Shown one piece after another: positions 10,907-21,565 of a DNA stretch of 64,000 bases. Origin of the DNA: Paraescarpia echinospica (lineage: Eukaryota > Annelida > Polychaeta > Sabellida > Siboglinidae); NCBI GenBank assembly GCA_020002185.1, contig CM034534.1, forward strand, positions 14,019,636 to 14,083,635, read 5' to 3'. The first letter of the stretch is position 1. Each line of letters starts with the position of its first letter. The notes beneath the pieces are model-generated. The model saw nothing but the letters and a program-made list of their open reading frames with translations, did not search any database and was not told where the DNA came from. A program made the position numbers and the translations under genes.

Positions 10907-11673
10907 GTGAGTGAGAGTATCTAAGTATATTAAGACGCTGATTTAATGGCTCTGTAAGTGTACCTCTGTTGAGGTGGCATGGTCCACCTGCCTCTGTCTA
11001 TGATCTACCGAAGTTCCGGCTGTACATTTCGGAAGCAGTTACTATTATTTTCAACGGATACATTGAGTGGTCATGCATTCCAGGTGATTCCCCCAGATGG
11101 CACCACAAGTTCATAATATTGTAATGGTGACATCTTCCGCCCTTGGTTTACTGATCCATGGGTGGTGTTAGCTAGTGGATATATAGGCTTCGATTGACTT
11201 GGGACACCAAGTCTAAGTTGTCTAACATGTATGATTGCCTTGGTTGCAACTTTTGACCATCTTTGATAGGTCGTTTGCAATATGCCATCCGATAATAACC
11301 AACTATTTCATCAGAGAAGTTGTAAAATATTACTGTTGATATTGTTTTTGTAATTATTTATTAATCTGTAACTGTTTTTCTTGTAGTTCAGTTAATACAA
11401 AAAGTTTCACTTATAATGGTTACATAATATCAGTTTTAGTTGGATGGTTAATTAAATATCTGCATACAGTTGTCAAGGTGACCAGTAGACTGGTGGTCAT
11501 TTAGGCAGGTCTCCAATAATCAAGCAACTTTGACAATTACCATGTTTTATAACTGTGCTATTACTTTTATGTTTAATCTGAATACATTGATCTCTGCACA
11601 CATATAAACAAAATGGAAAATGATGATAGATCAAAAAAATACATAATGTATTTTAAAGAACGAACAATTCAAG
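10907..11673 (+). other. Intron 7, upstream part
   Basis: AT-rich, non-coding, without recognised features. Confidence 0.45.
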
Positions 11674-11675
11674 TA

Positions 11676-11853
11676 CAGAGCAACCTCACCCTTCGGACTA
11701 GGAGAAAGTGACATGACTGGCAAGGTGTCTGTATTAGCAGGATAACGTTCCTAAACTTTGAAACTTTATACACATAATTTGGAACTGTGCTATGGTGACC
11801 TTAATTGTGAGGTGGCTGTATTACTCAGGTGACCGTAAAGCGATGTTCAACTG
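11676..11853 (+). mobile_element. Mariner-like MITE, copy 2 (inverted relative to copy 1)
   Basis: About 178 bp starting CAGAGCAACCTC and ending GATGTTCAACTG, flanked on both sides by TA (11674-11675 and 11854-11855), the target duplication of Tc1/mariner elements. It shares ggtgaccttaattgtgaggt and the following ggctgtatt with the reverse complement of 9649-9835. It is non-coding. Confidence 0.7.
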
Positions 11854-11983
11854 TACATCATATCTAGTGCAGAATCTCCTGCTAAATGTAGTGGATGTTT
11901 TGTACTTGACACTGTTTACATAGTTTCCTCGTTATAAACCAACTCCCTATATTCAGATGACATGCTCTGTTGCAATGTTTCAG

Positions 11984-12382
11984 CTGTTCAAAGCATCCTT
12001 GCCATACAGAGCCACCGGCTTGAGGGTCGCGCACTGCATGTGCAAGTTTACCACGACTGTCTGGGACTGACTCCGCCACACCTCGACACTACAAGTACAG
12101 ACGGGTGGATACCAAGGACTGTCACAGTTACAGGGTTCAGTGTAAATGTCATGACGTACCTTTTCATTTCTCCCGTGTCCAGGGAGAAGGTGGGTAAAGA
12201 GATGGCCACTGTGGCTGCTGCAGTAGACTGGGAAACATACAGTGACACATCCAGTAGTGTTGAGTTAAGGTGCACCCTTAGCCACAAGACGGAGGGCGTG
12301 CGTGAATTGGCCAAAACATGGAGCCACATTGCAACAACAACTTTCTTGCGGCTAACAAACACTTTGCAGGAAGAGTTGAACA
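11984..12382 (+). CDS. Exon: end of RRM 3 and RRM 4-like unit
   Basis: Entry after aatgtttcag in phase 1. It completes RRM 3 with SILAIQSHRLEGRALHVQVY (alpha2-beta4). A linker (DCLGLTPPHLDTTSTDGW) is followed by a fourth unit starting PRTVTVTGFSVNVM and containing VELRCTLSHKTEGVRELAKT, which is clearly diverged from the canonical signature. A donor (aaca|gtgagt at 12383) gives phase 1 like the earlier introns. Reading through gives only five more residues and a stop at 12397-12399, so this could also be the terminal exon. Confidence 0.65.
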
Positions 12383-12399
12383 GTGAGTTAATGTATTAG

Positions 12400-12947
12400 C
12401 AGGACAGGGTGTAATGTCTTGCACTTGCTGACTATGTCAATGATTTGTTGCCACACATGATCCGGTGAGTGGTAATTTAGCAAGGGGTTTGCAATAACTT
12501 GGTAAGGTATTGGAAACAAACTACCTGCAATATGGGGAAATTCAAATTTGTGAAACGTCTTAATTCGTATTGTTTTCTTGGTAGGACACTGGTCACTATG
12601 CATATTCATTAACAAAGACCTCACACCAAAGTGCTCCAAACTTGCATTCGAAACCCGAAAACTGAAAATGGTGAACAAAATAATGACTATTGGACGGCCA
12701 GCGGAAAGGTCATAATAAAAGACAACCGCAACACGATTCATGAAATCACGAGCTCCAAAGACCTTCTTGCATACATGTAAACTCTATCAAACTACTTGTG
12801 TTTATCAGGAATAATAACATTGTAAGATGCCTCCAATTCATACACATTATTCGATGGCCACGCACAGCCGCGAATTACACGTGTTTGCTCCTACAGTAGC
12901 TGCAATAAGCACTGTAGAAACTATGAATGGTAGGGGTAATCTTAAAG
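12400..12947 (+). other. No confident gene
   Basis: No further RRM, KH, macro, WWE or ART segment seen. A tiny exon-like stretch exists near 12897-12929 but is unsupported. The region ends at the left copy of a 9-bp target duplication (12939-12947). Confidence 0.4.
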
Positions 12948-13902
12948 GGAGTCGGATGTTTCGGCCCCTGACGGGTTCGGCCCATGGGGCCGAACAATCC
13001 GTTTGCGCAGCCGGTTAACTATGACCTGCTTGCGTTCGCGTGGGCCGAATCAACCGTTTCTGTAAGCGTTGTCGGCGGTGAAGTAGGCCGAACCATCCGT
13101 CCTCCTTCTGTTTAGAAATATGACTTTTGCGACCTTAGTTACTGCGGAAATCGAAGTATTTGATTTGATAAATGTTTAAATAATTCATATATTGCATGCT
13201 ACTATTTTGACTTGCGTATTTTCGGTAAATATTATATATTTACGCGTAATGTGTCAATGTATAGCTTGCAATAATAATTATATTTATTCTGGAAAGGAGA
13301 CACATTCGTCATCATCATACAACCCTTGAAAAATCGTTACAATAGAGCTGTGAAATTTAGAATAACACCTCCATCAATGCGTCTTTGAAAAGTGTGGTCA
13401 CGCATTTTATCTGTTCAATCGACATCAACTACATAAAGGGAGTGAGGACATTGCATGTGCTCACATCGTGTGGTCCGTTACCGTGTTTGTTTAGCTTACT
13501 GCTAGGATACTTTGCAACAAACAAACAAATATCACACATACAAGCAATCCAGGTAAGAGTGCGAGTTCAAACAAACCAACAAACAATAAAGCGGTGGTAG
13601 GTAATTTATTGTGAAACATCAAAAACAATCTTCAAAAGCAACGTGCCGAATCAAACGCAGTGGGCTGAGGCAGGACTGACGTGACCGCTGCTTTGATAAT
13701 TATCAATGGGCATGTCAAATTTTCGGTGAAGTGGGCCGAAACATCCATCGGTGCTGGATCAGCATGGGCCGAAACATCCGACCTTGCATAGCGGATTTTT
13801 GTTACGTGGGCCGAACCATCCGTCGGCGTGGGCCGAAACATCCGGGCCGAACCATCCGTCTGCGTGGGCCGAACACGTCGGGGGCCGAACCATCCGGGAC
13901 CC
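12948..13902. mobile_element. MITE with subterminal GGCCGAAMCATCCG arrays and 9-bp target duplication
   Basis: The element is bounded by ATCTTAAAG on both sides (12939-12947 and 13903-13911). The ends form an imperfect inverted repeat: CGGATGTTTCGGCCCC near 12953 and, reverse complement, CGGATGGTTCGGCCCCC near 13880. The motif GGCCGAAMCATCCG is repeated in the left 150 bp (12953-12967 inverted; 12986-13001, 13040-13055 and 13086-13099 direct) and the right 170 bp (about 13733, 13766, 13808, 13830, 13844 and 13882). The middle is AT-rich and non-coding. An 8-9 bp duplication fits hAT or Mutator-like mobilisation. Confidence 0.85.
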
Positions 13903-14021
13903 ATCTTAAAGACCTCTCAAACAAGTGTAGACTACCAAACAGAGACTACGGAATTTAGCTTCATGTCGCATCATCAAATCAAATCGTGACATTTATATTG
14001 CGCCGTTCCAACAATCGTTGC

Positions 14022-15672
14022 TCACGGCGCCGTACAGAATGTTCGGGAAAACAGATAAGTTTTAAGGTTTGATTTAAAATCGGTGTTTGTCATTCTTGTT
14101 GCAGTCAACTTTTTCGGCAGCAAGTTCCATAGTGTTGGGGCTGCCACGCAAAAGGATCTATCACCCCAGCGACGCGATGCACGTGGTACACATAAATGAT
14201 TGTGTTCACTGCAGCGCAACAATCGAGTTGGCTGACGTCTGTTCAAACATTTGGTGATATACTGTGGTGCACAGCCAGTCAGTGCTCGGTGCGTGAGTAG
14301 AAGTATCTTATACTCTACTCTAACTGCTATTGGCAGCCAGTGCAGCTTCATCAATAGAGGTGTGACATGACAGAACTTCCTGGCGCCGTCGACAAGGCGG
14401 GCCGCCCAGTTCTGTACTCTCTGCAACCGTTCTAGTTGTTTCACAGGCAGTCGGTGGAGTAATGCATTGCCTATGACTTGTTCCGTCGCTGCAGGCGTTA
14501 GATAACGTCTTATTCTTGCAATATTTCGGAGATGGAAAATTGCAGATCTACAGACAGCAGTCACGTGTGTCTCCATCTTCATCTCGGCATTGATCTGTAC
14601 ACCAAGGTTCCGTACATTCTGAGTTACAGTGACCAAGCAGTCTCCAATGCATAGTGTGCGCAGCTCAATTGTTTTTAGTTGTTGCGCAGAGCCGAGCACG
14701 ATGACTTCTGTCTTTGAGTCATTCAACTTTAAAAAGTTTGTCACCATCCACGTCCTGATCTCCGCTACACATTCTTCAATACAGACGACAGCCGCAGCAA
14801 TTTCCTCTTGGTGTGGTTTCACTGGAATGTAGATTTGAGTATCATCCGCATAGAAATGACACATCAAATTGTACTTGCGAATAGTCTTAGCAACTGGTGC
14901 TACATAGATGGAGAACAGCTGAGGACCCAGCACGGAGCCTTGTGGTACCCCGTATACCAGAGGACGAGCAGGCGATGTAGCACCATGAATGTGGACAGAC
15001 TGGACTCTGTCTCTTAGGTATGACTTAAACCAGTCCAGTGCATCTTGGACCACTCCGATATCATGTGAGAGTCTGCAACATCACTTCATGGTCGACAGTG
15101 TCAAACGCAACCGATAGATCAAGGAGAACCATGATGATACCATGCTGATTGTCCATTGCGTGCAGGATGTGATTCTGCACACAGACAAGGGCCGTCTCAA
15201 CGCTGTGATTCGGCTTGTACGCTGACTGATAGGGCTCACAGAGATCGTGCTCTGACATGTGAGCTGACAATCTCGCAGCAACGACACGTTTTATTGTCTT
15301 CGATAGATAGGGTAGATTTGACACGGGTCGGTAGTTATTCAAGACAGTTTTGTCTAGACTCGGTTTCTTGAGTACTGGCTGATGTGCGCTTCCTTCAAGT
15401 GCGAAGGCATTACACCCATTCTCAGAGACAGGTTAACAATTGTCATGAGCACAGGTACAACATCGTGCGCACAGTCTCTAAGAAGCCATGTCGGAATGGG
15501 ATCAAGTTTACAAGATTTCACTGGCGATGACTTCAACAACATTCCAATTTCAGCCTCAGTGGCTGGCACAAATGCAGTCAGCAGACACGTCTGCGGTGCA
15601 TCATCAGCAGAGGCATTTACAGTGATGACATTCTGATTCAGTTCAGACCGAATTTTCGATATCTTTTTTATC
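14022..15672 (-). pseudogene. LINE ORF2: reverse transcriptase part, frameshifted
   Basis: Three frames must be combined. The first has the pre-RT linker and LDPIPTWLLRDC. The second has NNYRPVSNLPYLSKTIKRVV and DLSVAFDTVDHE, including the catalytic motif A Asp. The third has VYGVPQGSVLGPQLFSIYV and CHFYADDTQIYIPV, the YADD motif C. The C-terminal region contains LLMKLHWLPIAVRVEYKILL, typical of CR1/L2 elements. The catalytic residues are present but the frames are separated by indels near 15370 and 15060, so it is dead. Confidence 0.85.
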
Positions 15673-17106
15673 AGTGTGTAGGAGCTTGGCAACAATCTTG
15701 AACAGCTGCTTCTGGTCACCAGATGCATTAGCAATTTGATTCGTGTGGTATTCAAGTTTTGCACGGTGCACAGACGAAGTGACGAGCTGGCGCTGGAGGC
15801 AGTAGGCAAGCCTGTCAGACTCCAGTCCAGATTTTCTCCATGTTCTTTCCAGTTGTCGTCTAACACACTTTTGCGATCGTATGCCATCATTATACCACGG
15901 CGTGTGTGGTCGTACAATCACTGTGCGGTTCTTTAACGGTGCTTGCTTGTCAATGATAGCCGCAATGGTTTCATTGTACATGTCAACAGCATGGTTCATG
16001 TCATCAGACAGATGATTTGACAGTAGCAACGAACGGATTTCATCACATATCGCAGTGGTATTGATATGTCGATAATTTCGACTCGTCGTCGTTACCCGGA
16101 CGTTTGGTGGTTTCACGAGTTGCAGTGTGCAATGAATTGCCGAGTGGTCTGACATGTGTGGGATGTCTGTTCGTATATTGTTCAGAAACGTATCAGATGA
16201 ACGCGTTATAAGCAGGTCGATGGTATGTTCAGCAACATGCGTCGGGACTTCCACGTGCTGAGTAAGATCTGCTGCATTTAGAATGTTTTGAAAGCGCTTA
16301 GTGTCATTGTCTGATGTATTGTCCATGTGGAAGTTAAAATCACCTGCGATCAGCATGTTTGACGTATACATCGACATGGAGTCCAACAAATCACCAAATT
16401 CTAGGAGAAATTCCGCAGTTATAAAGCCATTCTTGGAATTTGGCGGGGGACGATAGACGACAAGAAGATGAACAGACTGAGTGTCATTGCCGAGTTGTAG
16501 ACACATCGATTCAAATGTCTTTGATTTCGGCATCTCGAGATGTCGCATAGTGAAGCCAGATTTGTAGACAACTGCAACACCACCACCGGTGCCGTACGTT
16601 CTCGGGACATGTCGTAGTTGGTAACCAGCAGGTGTGATGCAACCAGTAGAGAAGGAGTCATCAGCACTCAACCACGTCTCTGTGATGGCGAGTATGTCTA
16701 GATCATTGTCCTCAATGAGGTCACATATCACGGTCGCTTTCCCCGCTTGCTTCGCGTCACACACCGATCTGGCATTCAACAAGCAGAAACACACTTGGCG
16801 TACAGATGGTATGTCACATACACTGTCGAGTCGAATCAAATTCGATGTGTAGGTTTCACATCTCACGATGACCGATGATGGGAAGTGAGGAGTAATCAGA
16901 ACAGGAATGGGTCTTTGCTTTGACCTCCCTGCCCTACACCCCCTACGAGTCCGCCGATTGTTCACGCGTTCTAGTGGTCGTAGTGGTGCCACACAAGCAT
17001 CTATTAAAAGGTAGCATCCAGTAACAATAGAACGTCCAATTCGCAGTAGATCCAATCCGTTGTATGTGATCATGCTGTGGCAGTGCATTGTTCTAGTTGT
17101 CGTCAC
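15643..17106 (-). pseudogene. LINE ORF2: apurinic-type endonuclease part
   Basis: A long open frame with the EEP endonuclease landmarks: CFCLLNARSV near the start, ILAITETWLS (the catalytic Glu region), GTGGGVAVVYK, LIAGDFNFHMDN (the GDFN motif) and PHMSDHSAIHC (the SDH motif). A basic N-terminal tail (NNRRTRRGCRAGRSKQR) precedes it. Such endonucleases nick the target for target-primed reverse transcription. The frame ends at a stop inside what should be the linker to the reverse transcriptase, so this frame alone is not a functional ORF2. Confidence 0.85.
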
Positions 17107-18640
17107 GCCTGGTCAACCGGCTACAATGTTGTGACACAGGTGCAGTTCACTATACTGGTAGGCACTGCATATAAATTACAAAAATGCTAAAATGTCATTA
17201 AGTACTTGTTAAAATGGCGCAGTCCACCTTCGACCCGAGACATTCATAAAAAACAACTCTAAAATTGCACTGCTGTTCCACGGTTAAAAACAGGTAAAAA
17301 TGTAAAATATCCACGAGCTTGTTTTGGTGCAGCCACATAGAGGCGCGACACAATCAACATTTGGTTGTTCTTTGTAATGTTTAGACAAACATCATACACC
17401 ACCACTACTACCAGTGGTTTAGGTATGCATTATATGATCAAGTCATGTTTTTCCATTATTTTTAATAATACATGTTATATTAAAAATTTTCCTACTTAAT
17501 GATGCTACGTTTCACTTACTAATTTTTGTTTTGCTTTGTTTTTTGCCATGCAGTATTTAGAGTAACATTGGTTAACTGGTTCTTTTAGGATACCTGCTAA
17601 TAATTGACGTGTTTTTAGTATGGTATGAATGATTGTAATTATGTTATCATTAACAACATTTTATTATATGTGTTTCTTTAATTTCTATTCTCTCATATCA
17701 AATTGAACAGATAAACACATTGTTTGACGTCGCTTTGACACATATAGTTTGTTAACATAATTAAAATAAAATATGTTCATTTAAATTCTTTACAATGTTT
17801 AGACAAGCTTTGTACAGCCAGTGGTTGGTTTACATAAGATGTTACCTTTTACTTATTAGTTATATGCAGTGTTTACATATAAACTTAGCACACCTAGTTA
17901 TTCTAGGGTATACACTAACATGGCTTAGACATGGTTTCAGTATGTAATGCGTAATGTTACTTAGTAATGCTTATATATCTTTTGTATGTACATTACTTAA
18001 TTTCTGTTAAATATGTGTACCTTTAATTTTCATTTAATGAGGTACCTTGCAGTGTTTAAACAAATATATCACACCTCTTTGTTGTACGTTATGGTACGGC
18101 AGTATCTTTTTTATGCAGCCAGCTAAACCAATAACGTTTTATCTGTTTCTGTTTCTTTGTATTCAATTTACATACTGTATAGATACATGTCCATCGTCAT
18201 AGTATTTTGCTTTACTTGTTGAACATTGTCTAACAAAATATACAAACAAACACACCTATGCAATTACTCAAAACAACATAATTCAGTTAGTGATCACCTC
18301 TTCATTATTTATTGCCTCCTCGATTCAGACACCTTCGTTACACACAGGACTATGCACGTGTTCGTGTTTGCTGTCTATACTTCTTAAACAACGAATTAAT
18401 GACTGAACATTTTGATCGCACTTTTCTTTCATACTTGGGTGGCATTGATAACAACAATTTAATTAACATATTAGATATTGATAAAATGAACTGCAAGTCA
18501 TAAAACATTCATCTTATTATGGCATAGATCACTTTAAAATACTTGTTGCTGAAAAAGTAAACATTTCTCAGTACTCAGCTTAAATATTCAATGTATAAAT
18601 CTTTGCAAACGACATTCATTATAATGGTAATAAAGATTAT
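17107..18640. other. AT-rich region without recognised genes
   Basis: Several loosely similar stretches contain tgtttagacaa or gtgtttaaacaaa, but no clear repeat boundary. The first 200 bases may be the 5' UTR of the LINE at 13971-17106. Confidence 0.4.
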
Positions 18641-20193
18641 AATAACTAACATGATACTGTCCACTCCGTTTTTAGTCTAATAAATGTTGATGAAGAAATA
18701 GTCAAGAAAACCATTGAAAGCCTTCCCAATAAAAACAAAACGGTTGTGGTTGTGACAGTATTTCCTCTAAATTTTTTAAAATAATTTAACCCTCCATCAT
18801 CAAACCAGTAACCCTTGTAATAAATCAAGTAATAAATACTGGTATATTTCCTTATATATTAATGATTTTCCTAAAGCTAGCGAAATGTTTAACTTTATTG
18901 TGTATGCTGATGATACCACCTTATTTAGCACCTTCAATTATTTTCATGGTAATTCCACAAAAAGAAATATCAAATCGGCAATAAATTATGAACTCCTTAA
19001 AATACTTGAATGTTTAAACATTAATAAATTATCCTTAAACCGAAACAATTCTAAATATATCATTTTTTACAAGCAAAATAAAGCTGTCAATAATGTTACG
19101 CTCAATATCAATGGTCCAAACATAGAAAGAGTGGATGAATTACATTTTTTAGGACTTACTTTAGATACAAATTTAAATTGGAATAAACACATTGAAAAAG
19201 TATCAAGCAAATGTTCCAAAACAGTTCAAACATCTTAAACAGACTAAAGTGTCTTTCCTCTAGAAATTAAAATTCTCTTGTAATAATACGTTATTATTAT
19301 CACATGTCAGCTGTTGTATTATGGCGTGGGAATACCAAGGTAGTTGAATAGAAGCTATGAGAATTTTATCTATAAGTAAATATAATTCACACTCAGCCAC
19401 TTTAAAAAAAATTGAATATCTTCAAAATTAATGACATTAAAATTACATGACTAAGTTTTATTTCAAATACGTACTTCATGACCTCCCTGCCTACCTGTTA
19501 AATTGGAAACTAAATACAAATGCTTACGTACACAATTACAACACAGGGAAAAAAACTATTACACCCATTCAGGACAAAACATGAATTTGCCAAAAGATGT
19601 CTTAGATACAGTTTGTCACATGTCATTAACAATACCTAAATTAGTCACAGAGATGATTGGAACACTTAGCTTCAGAGGTTGTGCTAATTATGCAAAAAAC
19701 AATTTATTAGAAAAATACATACATACGTGTACAATACAAAATTATTAAACTGCTATACATGCTATCAAAGTCAATAAACTGTATTATTGTATGTGATATG
19801 TATGGATATCTATTATATATCAGCATATGGATATTGTATCTGTGCATATACATATGTATGTTTTTACAAGTATATTGATGTGTATTATTGACAACTATCA
19901 TTTGTTTATTTTAACATATCATAAATACTCCAATACATGCATATATATCATCAAGCAATCTCGGTTCCTTTTTTTCATGCACATTGCACTTCCTTTGGTA
20001 AAATTGAGTTGAACAAAATTATTATAGTGGCTCCTATGAGAGCGACTGTTATTGTCTTAATAGGAGTCACAGACCCCACCTAATTTGAAATTGCACTGCA
20101 TTTGTATATATGAATATATATGCCTATTCATGTTACGTTAATTTGATATTATACATATATTGTAATTGGGGTCTAAATAAAACTTTAATATAA
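18641..20193 (+). pseudogene. Decayed LINE (CR1/Jockey-type RT) with internal deletion
   Basis: The plus strand carries a pre-RT fragment (NVDEEIVKKTIESLPNKNKT), then jumps directly to YINDFPKASEMFNFIVYADD and TTLF (18860-18930), losing most of the fingers/palm region. The thumb follows (NINKLSLNRNNSKYIIF, ELHFLGLTLDTNLNWNKHIE) and then a broken C-terminus to about 19750. The 3' UTR runs to an aataaaacttt signal near 20180. The tail ends directly against the next LINE fragment. Multiple stops; not functional. Confidence 0.75.
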
Positions 20194-20199
20194 TATAAC

Positions 20200-21187
20200 A
20201 GATTCCAACACAAAGTCCAACTAAACACAACTACGTACGAACACTGGGAGGGACTTATAATTAACGTAACTGGTGGTGGCCTACCAAAACAATTACTATT
20301 GGTAATATATACTTACCCCCAAGCATGGTAAGAGTACACGACAGCCAATTTATTAATTAATTCACCACACTTATCTTGTCAGTAGAACAATCTAACACAA
20401 CTATTAACATAGCTGGGGACTTCAATCTTAATTTCCTTTAAGATAATTTTTTTTCTCAATATGCAGCGATTTCTTTGATATGTTGACATCCCACAGTTTA
20501 TTTCTTTAAATCACACTTCCTACTAGATTATGCTGTTCAAACAGCACACTAATTGACAATATATTCTGTAAAAGTGGGAGATCTATAGCCAGAACTACAT
20601 CAGGTATATTAATAAACAAGTTATCTGATCATCTCCCATACTTTATTCTCTCGGAAAGTTCGTTAGTCAATCCATCAAACCCAAAATGGATTAAAATTAA
20701 CATACAAAACAACAAAACCACTCAAAATATAATAAATTATATCAATGCATCCGATTTCTACAACAAACTAGACAAAAATCTGAAGACCCTAATCTAAGTT
20801 ACGATATTATATGCGAAGTAACTGATAAAGCCAAGAACAATGACATCAAATTAGTCGGATTTAATCAATACAAACATAACAAATGTAAATGGATCACCAT
20901 GGGTCTGCTAAAAACCATAACGTTTCGAGATGAGTTTCGACAATGAAACTTACAAATCCTAATTCACGGGAATACGAAGTAATGCTCATTAACTTAAAAT
21001 ATACGTGCATCCAAACAACATTATTATGTGTCCACGTTTGCTAAATATAAATCTGACATCAGAAATACACGGACAACTATAAATGAAATTATCTCAATAA
21101 AAAAACACAACAAATCTTTTACCCGAATCTTAATATAAACAATAAAGAAACAACAAACAAATAGATATAGCTAACGCATTTAGCACG
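20200..21187 (+). pseudogene. LINE endonuclease fragment, left half of a split LINE
   Basis: Combining frames gives EEP endonuclease landmarks: LIINVTGGGLPKQLLLVIYT, TINIAGDFNLNF, STLIDNIFCKSGRSIARTTS and NKLSDHLPYFIL (the SDH motif). The linker to the reverse transcriptase follows and breaks off at IANAFSTFF (21160-21193), immediately before the target duplication of an inserted DNA element. The matching continuation (FFTNVGTKLANNIM) is at 25605-25650. Many stops. Confidence 0.75.
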
Positions 21188-21251
21188 TTTTTTTAGTCCT
21201 TTGGGTCCAATGGACTAATGCTACCAGTCTGCGTCCGCCGTGTGCCGTCAG

Positions 21252-21520
21252 CTGCCATATCTCAGAAACCGTTCAGCAACTTTTTCTCTAATTTTGCACA
21301 GACGTATCTTAGGGTACTGCCACTATGCACGAGAAATCTGTATTTTATGAAATCATTCTAAGGGCCCCCGAAACTTGTAAATTTTAACATTTTGCCTATT
21401 TTTTCAAAATCTCATCAGTAACCTTTTCTCTAATTTTGCATAGACGTATCTTAGGGTACTGCTACTATACACAAGAAATCTGTATTTGATTGAATCATTC
21501 TAAGGGCACATAAGGGCCCC
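21252..21520. repeat. Direct duplication of about 120 bp
   Basis: tttttctctaattttgcaca, gacgtatcttagggtactgc and aatctgtatt occur at about 21279-21360 and again with small changes at about 21424-21505. It lies in the left part of the composite element. Confidence 0.75.
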
Positions 21521-21565
21521 CAAAAATGCTAAATTTCCCAAAAATTTGCCTGTTTCCTTACTACT

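Larger units (their letters stand above)
358..12382 (+). other. Gene: macro / tandem Death / multi-RRM protein (PARP14-related), 5' partial
   Basis: This is the gene-level entry. Eight exons (358-822, 3649-3833, 5956-6732, 7128-7209, 8283-8480, 9405-9641, 10676-10906, 11984-12382) give about 858 in-frame codons. Donor and acceptor phases agree at all seven introns (1,0,0,1,1,1,1), which is strong evidence for one transcript. The order is C-terminal half of a macro domain, short Ser/Thr/Gln linker, two Death domains, then a run of RRM-like units resembling the RRM array of PARP10/PARP14. Macro domains bind ADP-ribose, Death domains form homotypic signalling complexes, and RRMs bind RNA or proteins. 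No ART catalytic domain, WWE or KH segment was found downstream. Either the gene continues far away, ends near 12399, or is a partial duplicate. The innate-immune role is an inference from family membership. Confidence 0.75.
13971..17106 (-). mobile_element. CR1/L2-like LINE, ORF2-bearing, decayed
   Basis: Read on the minus strand, an endonuclease region (17106 to 15643) is followed by reverse transcriptase (15917 to 14022) and a 3' end with the short repeated tail gatttgatttgatga (about 13971-13989), as usual for CR1/L2 elements. At least three frameshifts break ORF2 (near 15650, 15370 and 15060). No ORF1 is recognised upstream (17107-17400). No target duplication was identified. Confidence 0.85.

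Noticed and set aside
9646..11858. A single 2.2-kb transposon with long terminal inverted repeats
   Set aside because: The inverted segments are each complete short MITEs with their own ends, and an RRM exon with correct phase lies between them.
12897..12929. 33-base exon-like stretch (acceptor ctcctacag, donor atg|gtaggg) with the correct phase for the macro/Death/RRM gene
   Set aside because: Too short to judge, with no domain signal; splice-site words of this quality occur by chance.
13632..13904. Minus-strand open frame rich in SAH and RPT words
   Set aside because: Translation of the GGCCGAAMCATCCG motif array at the end of a MITE.
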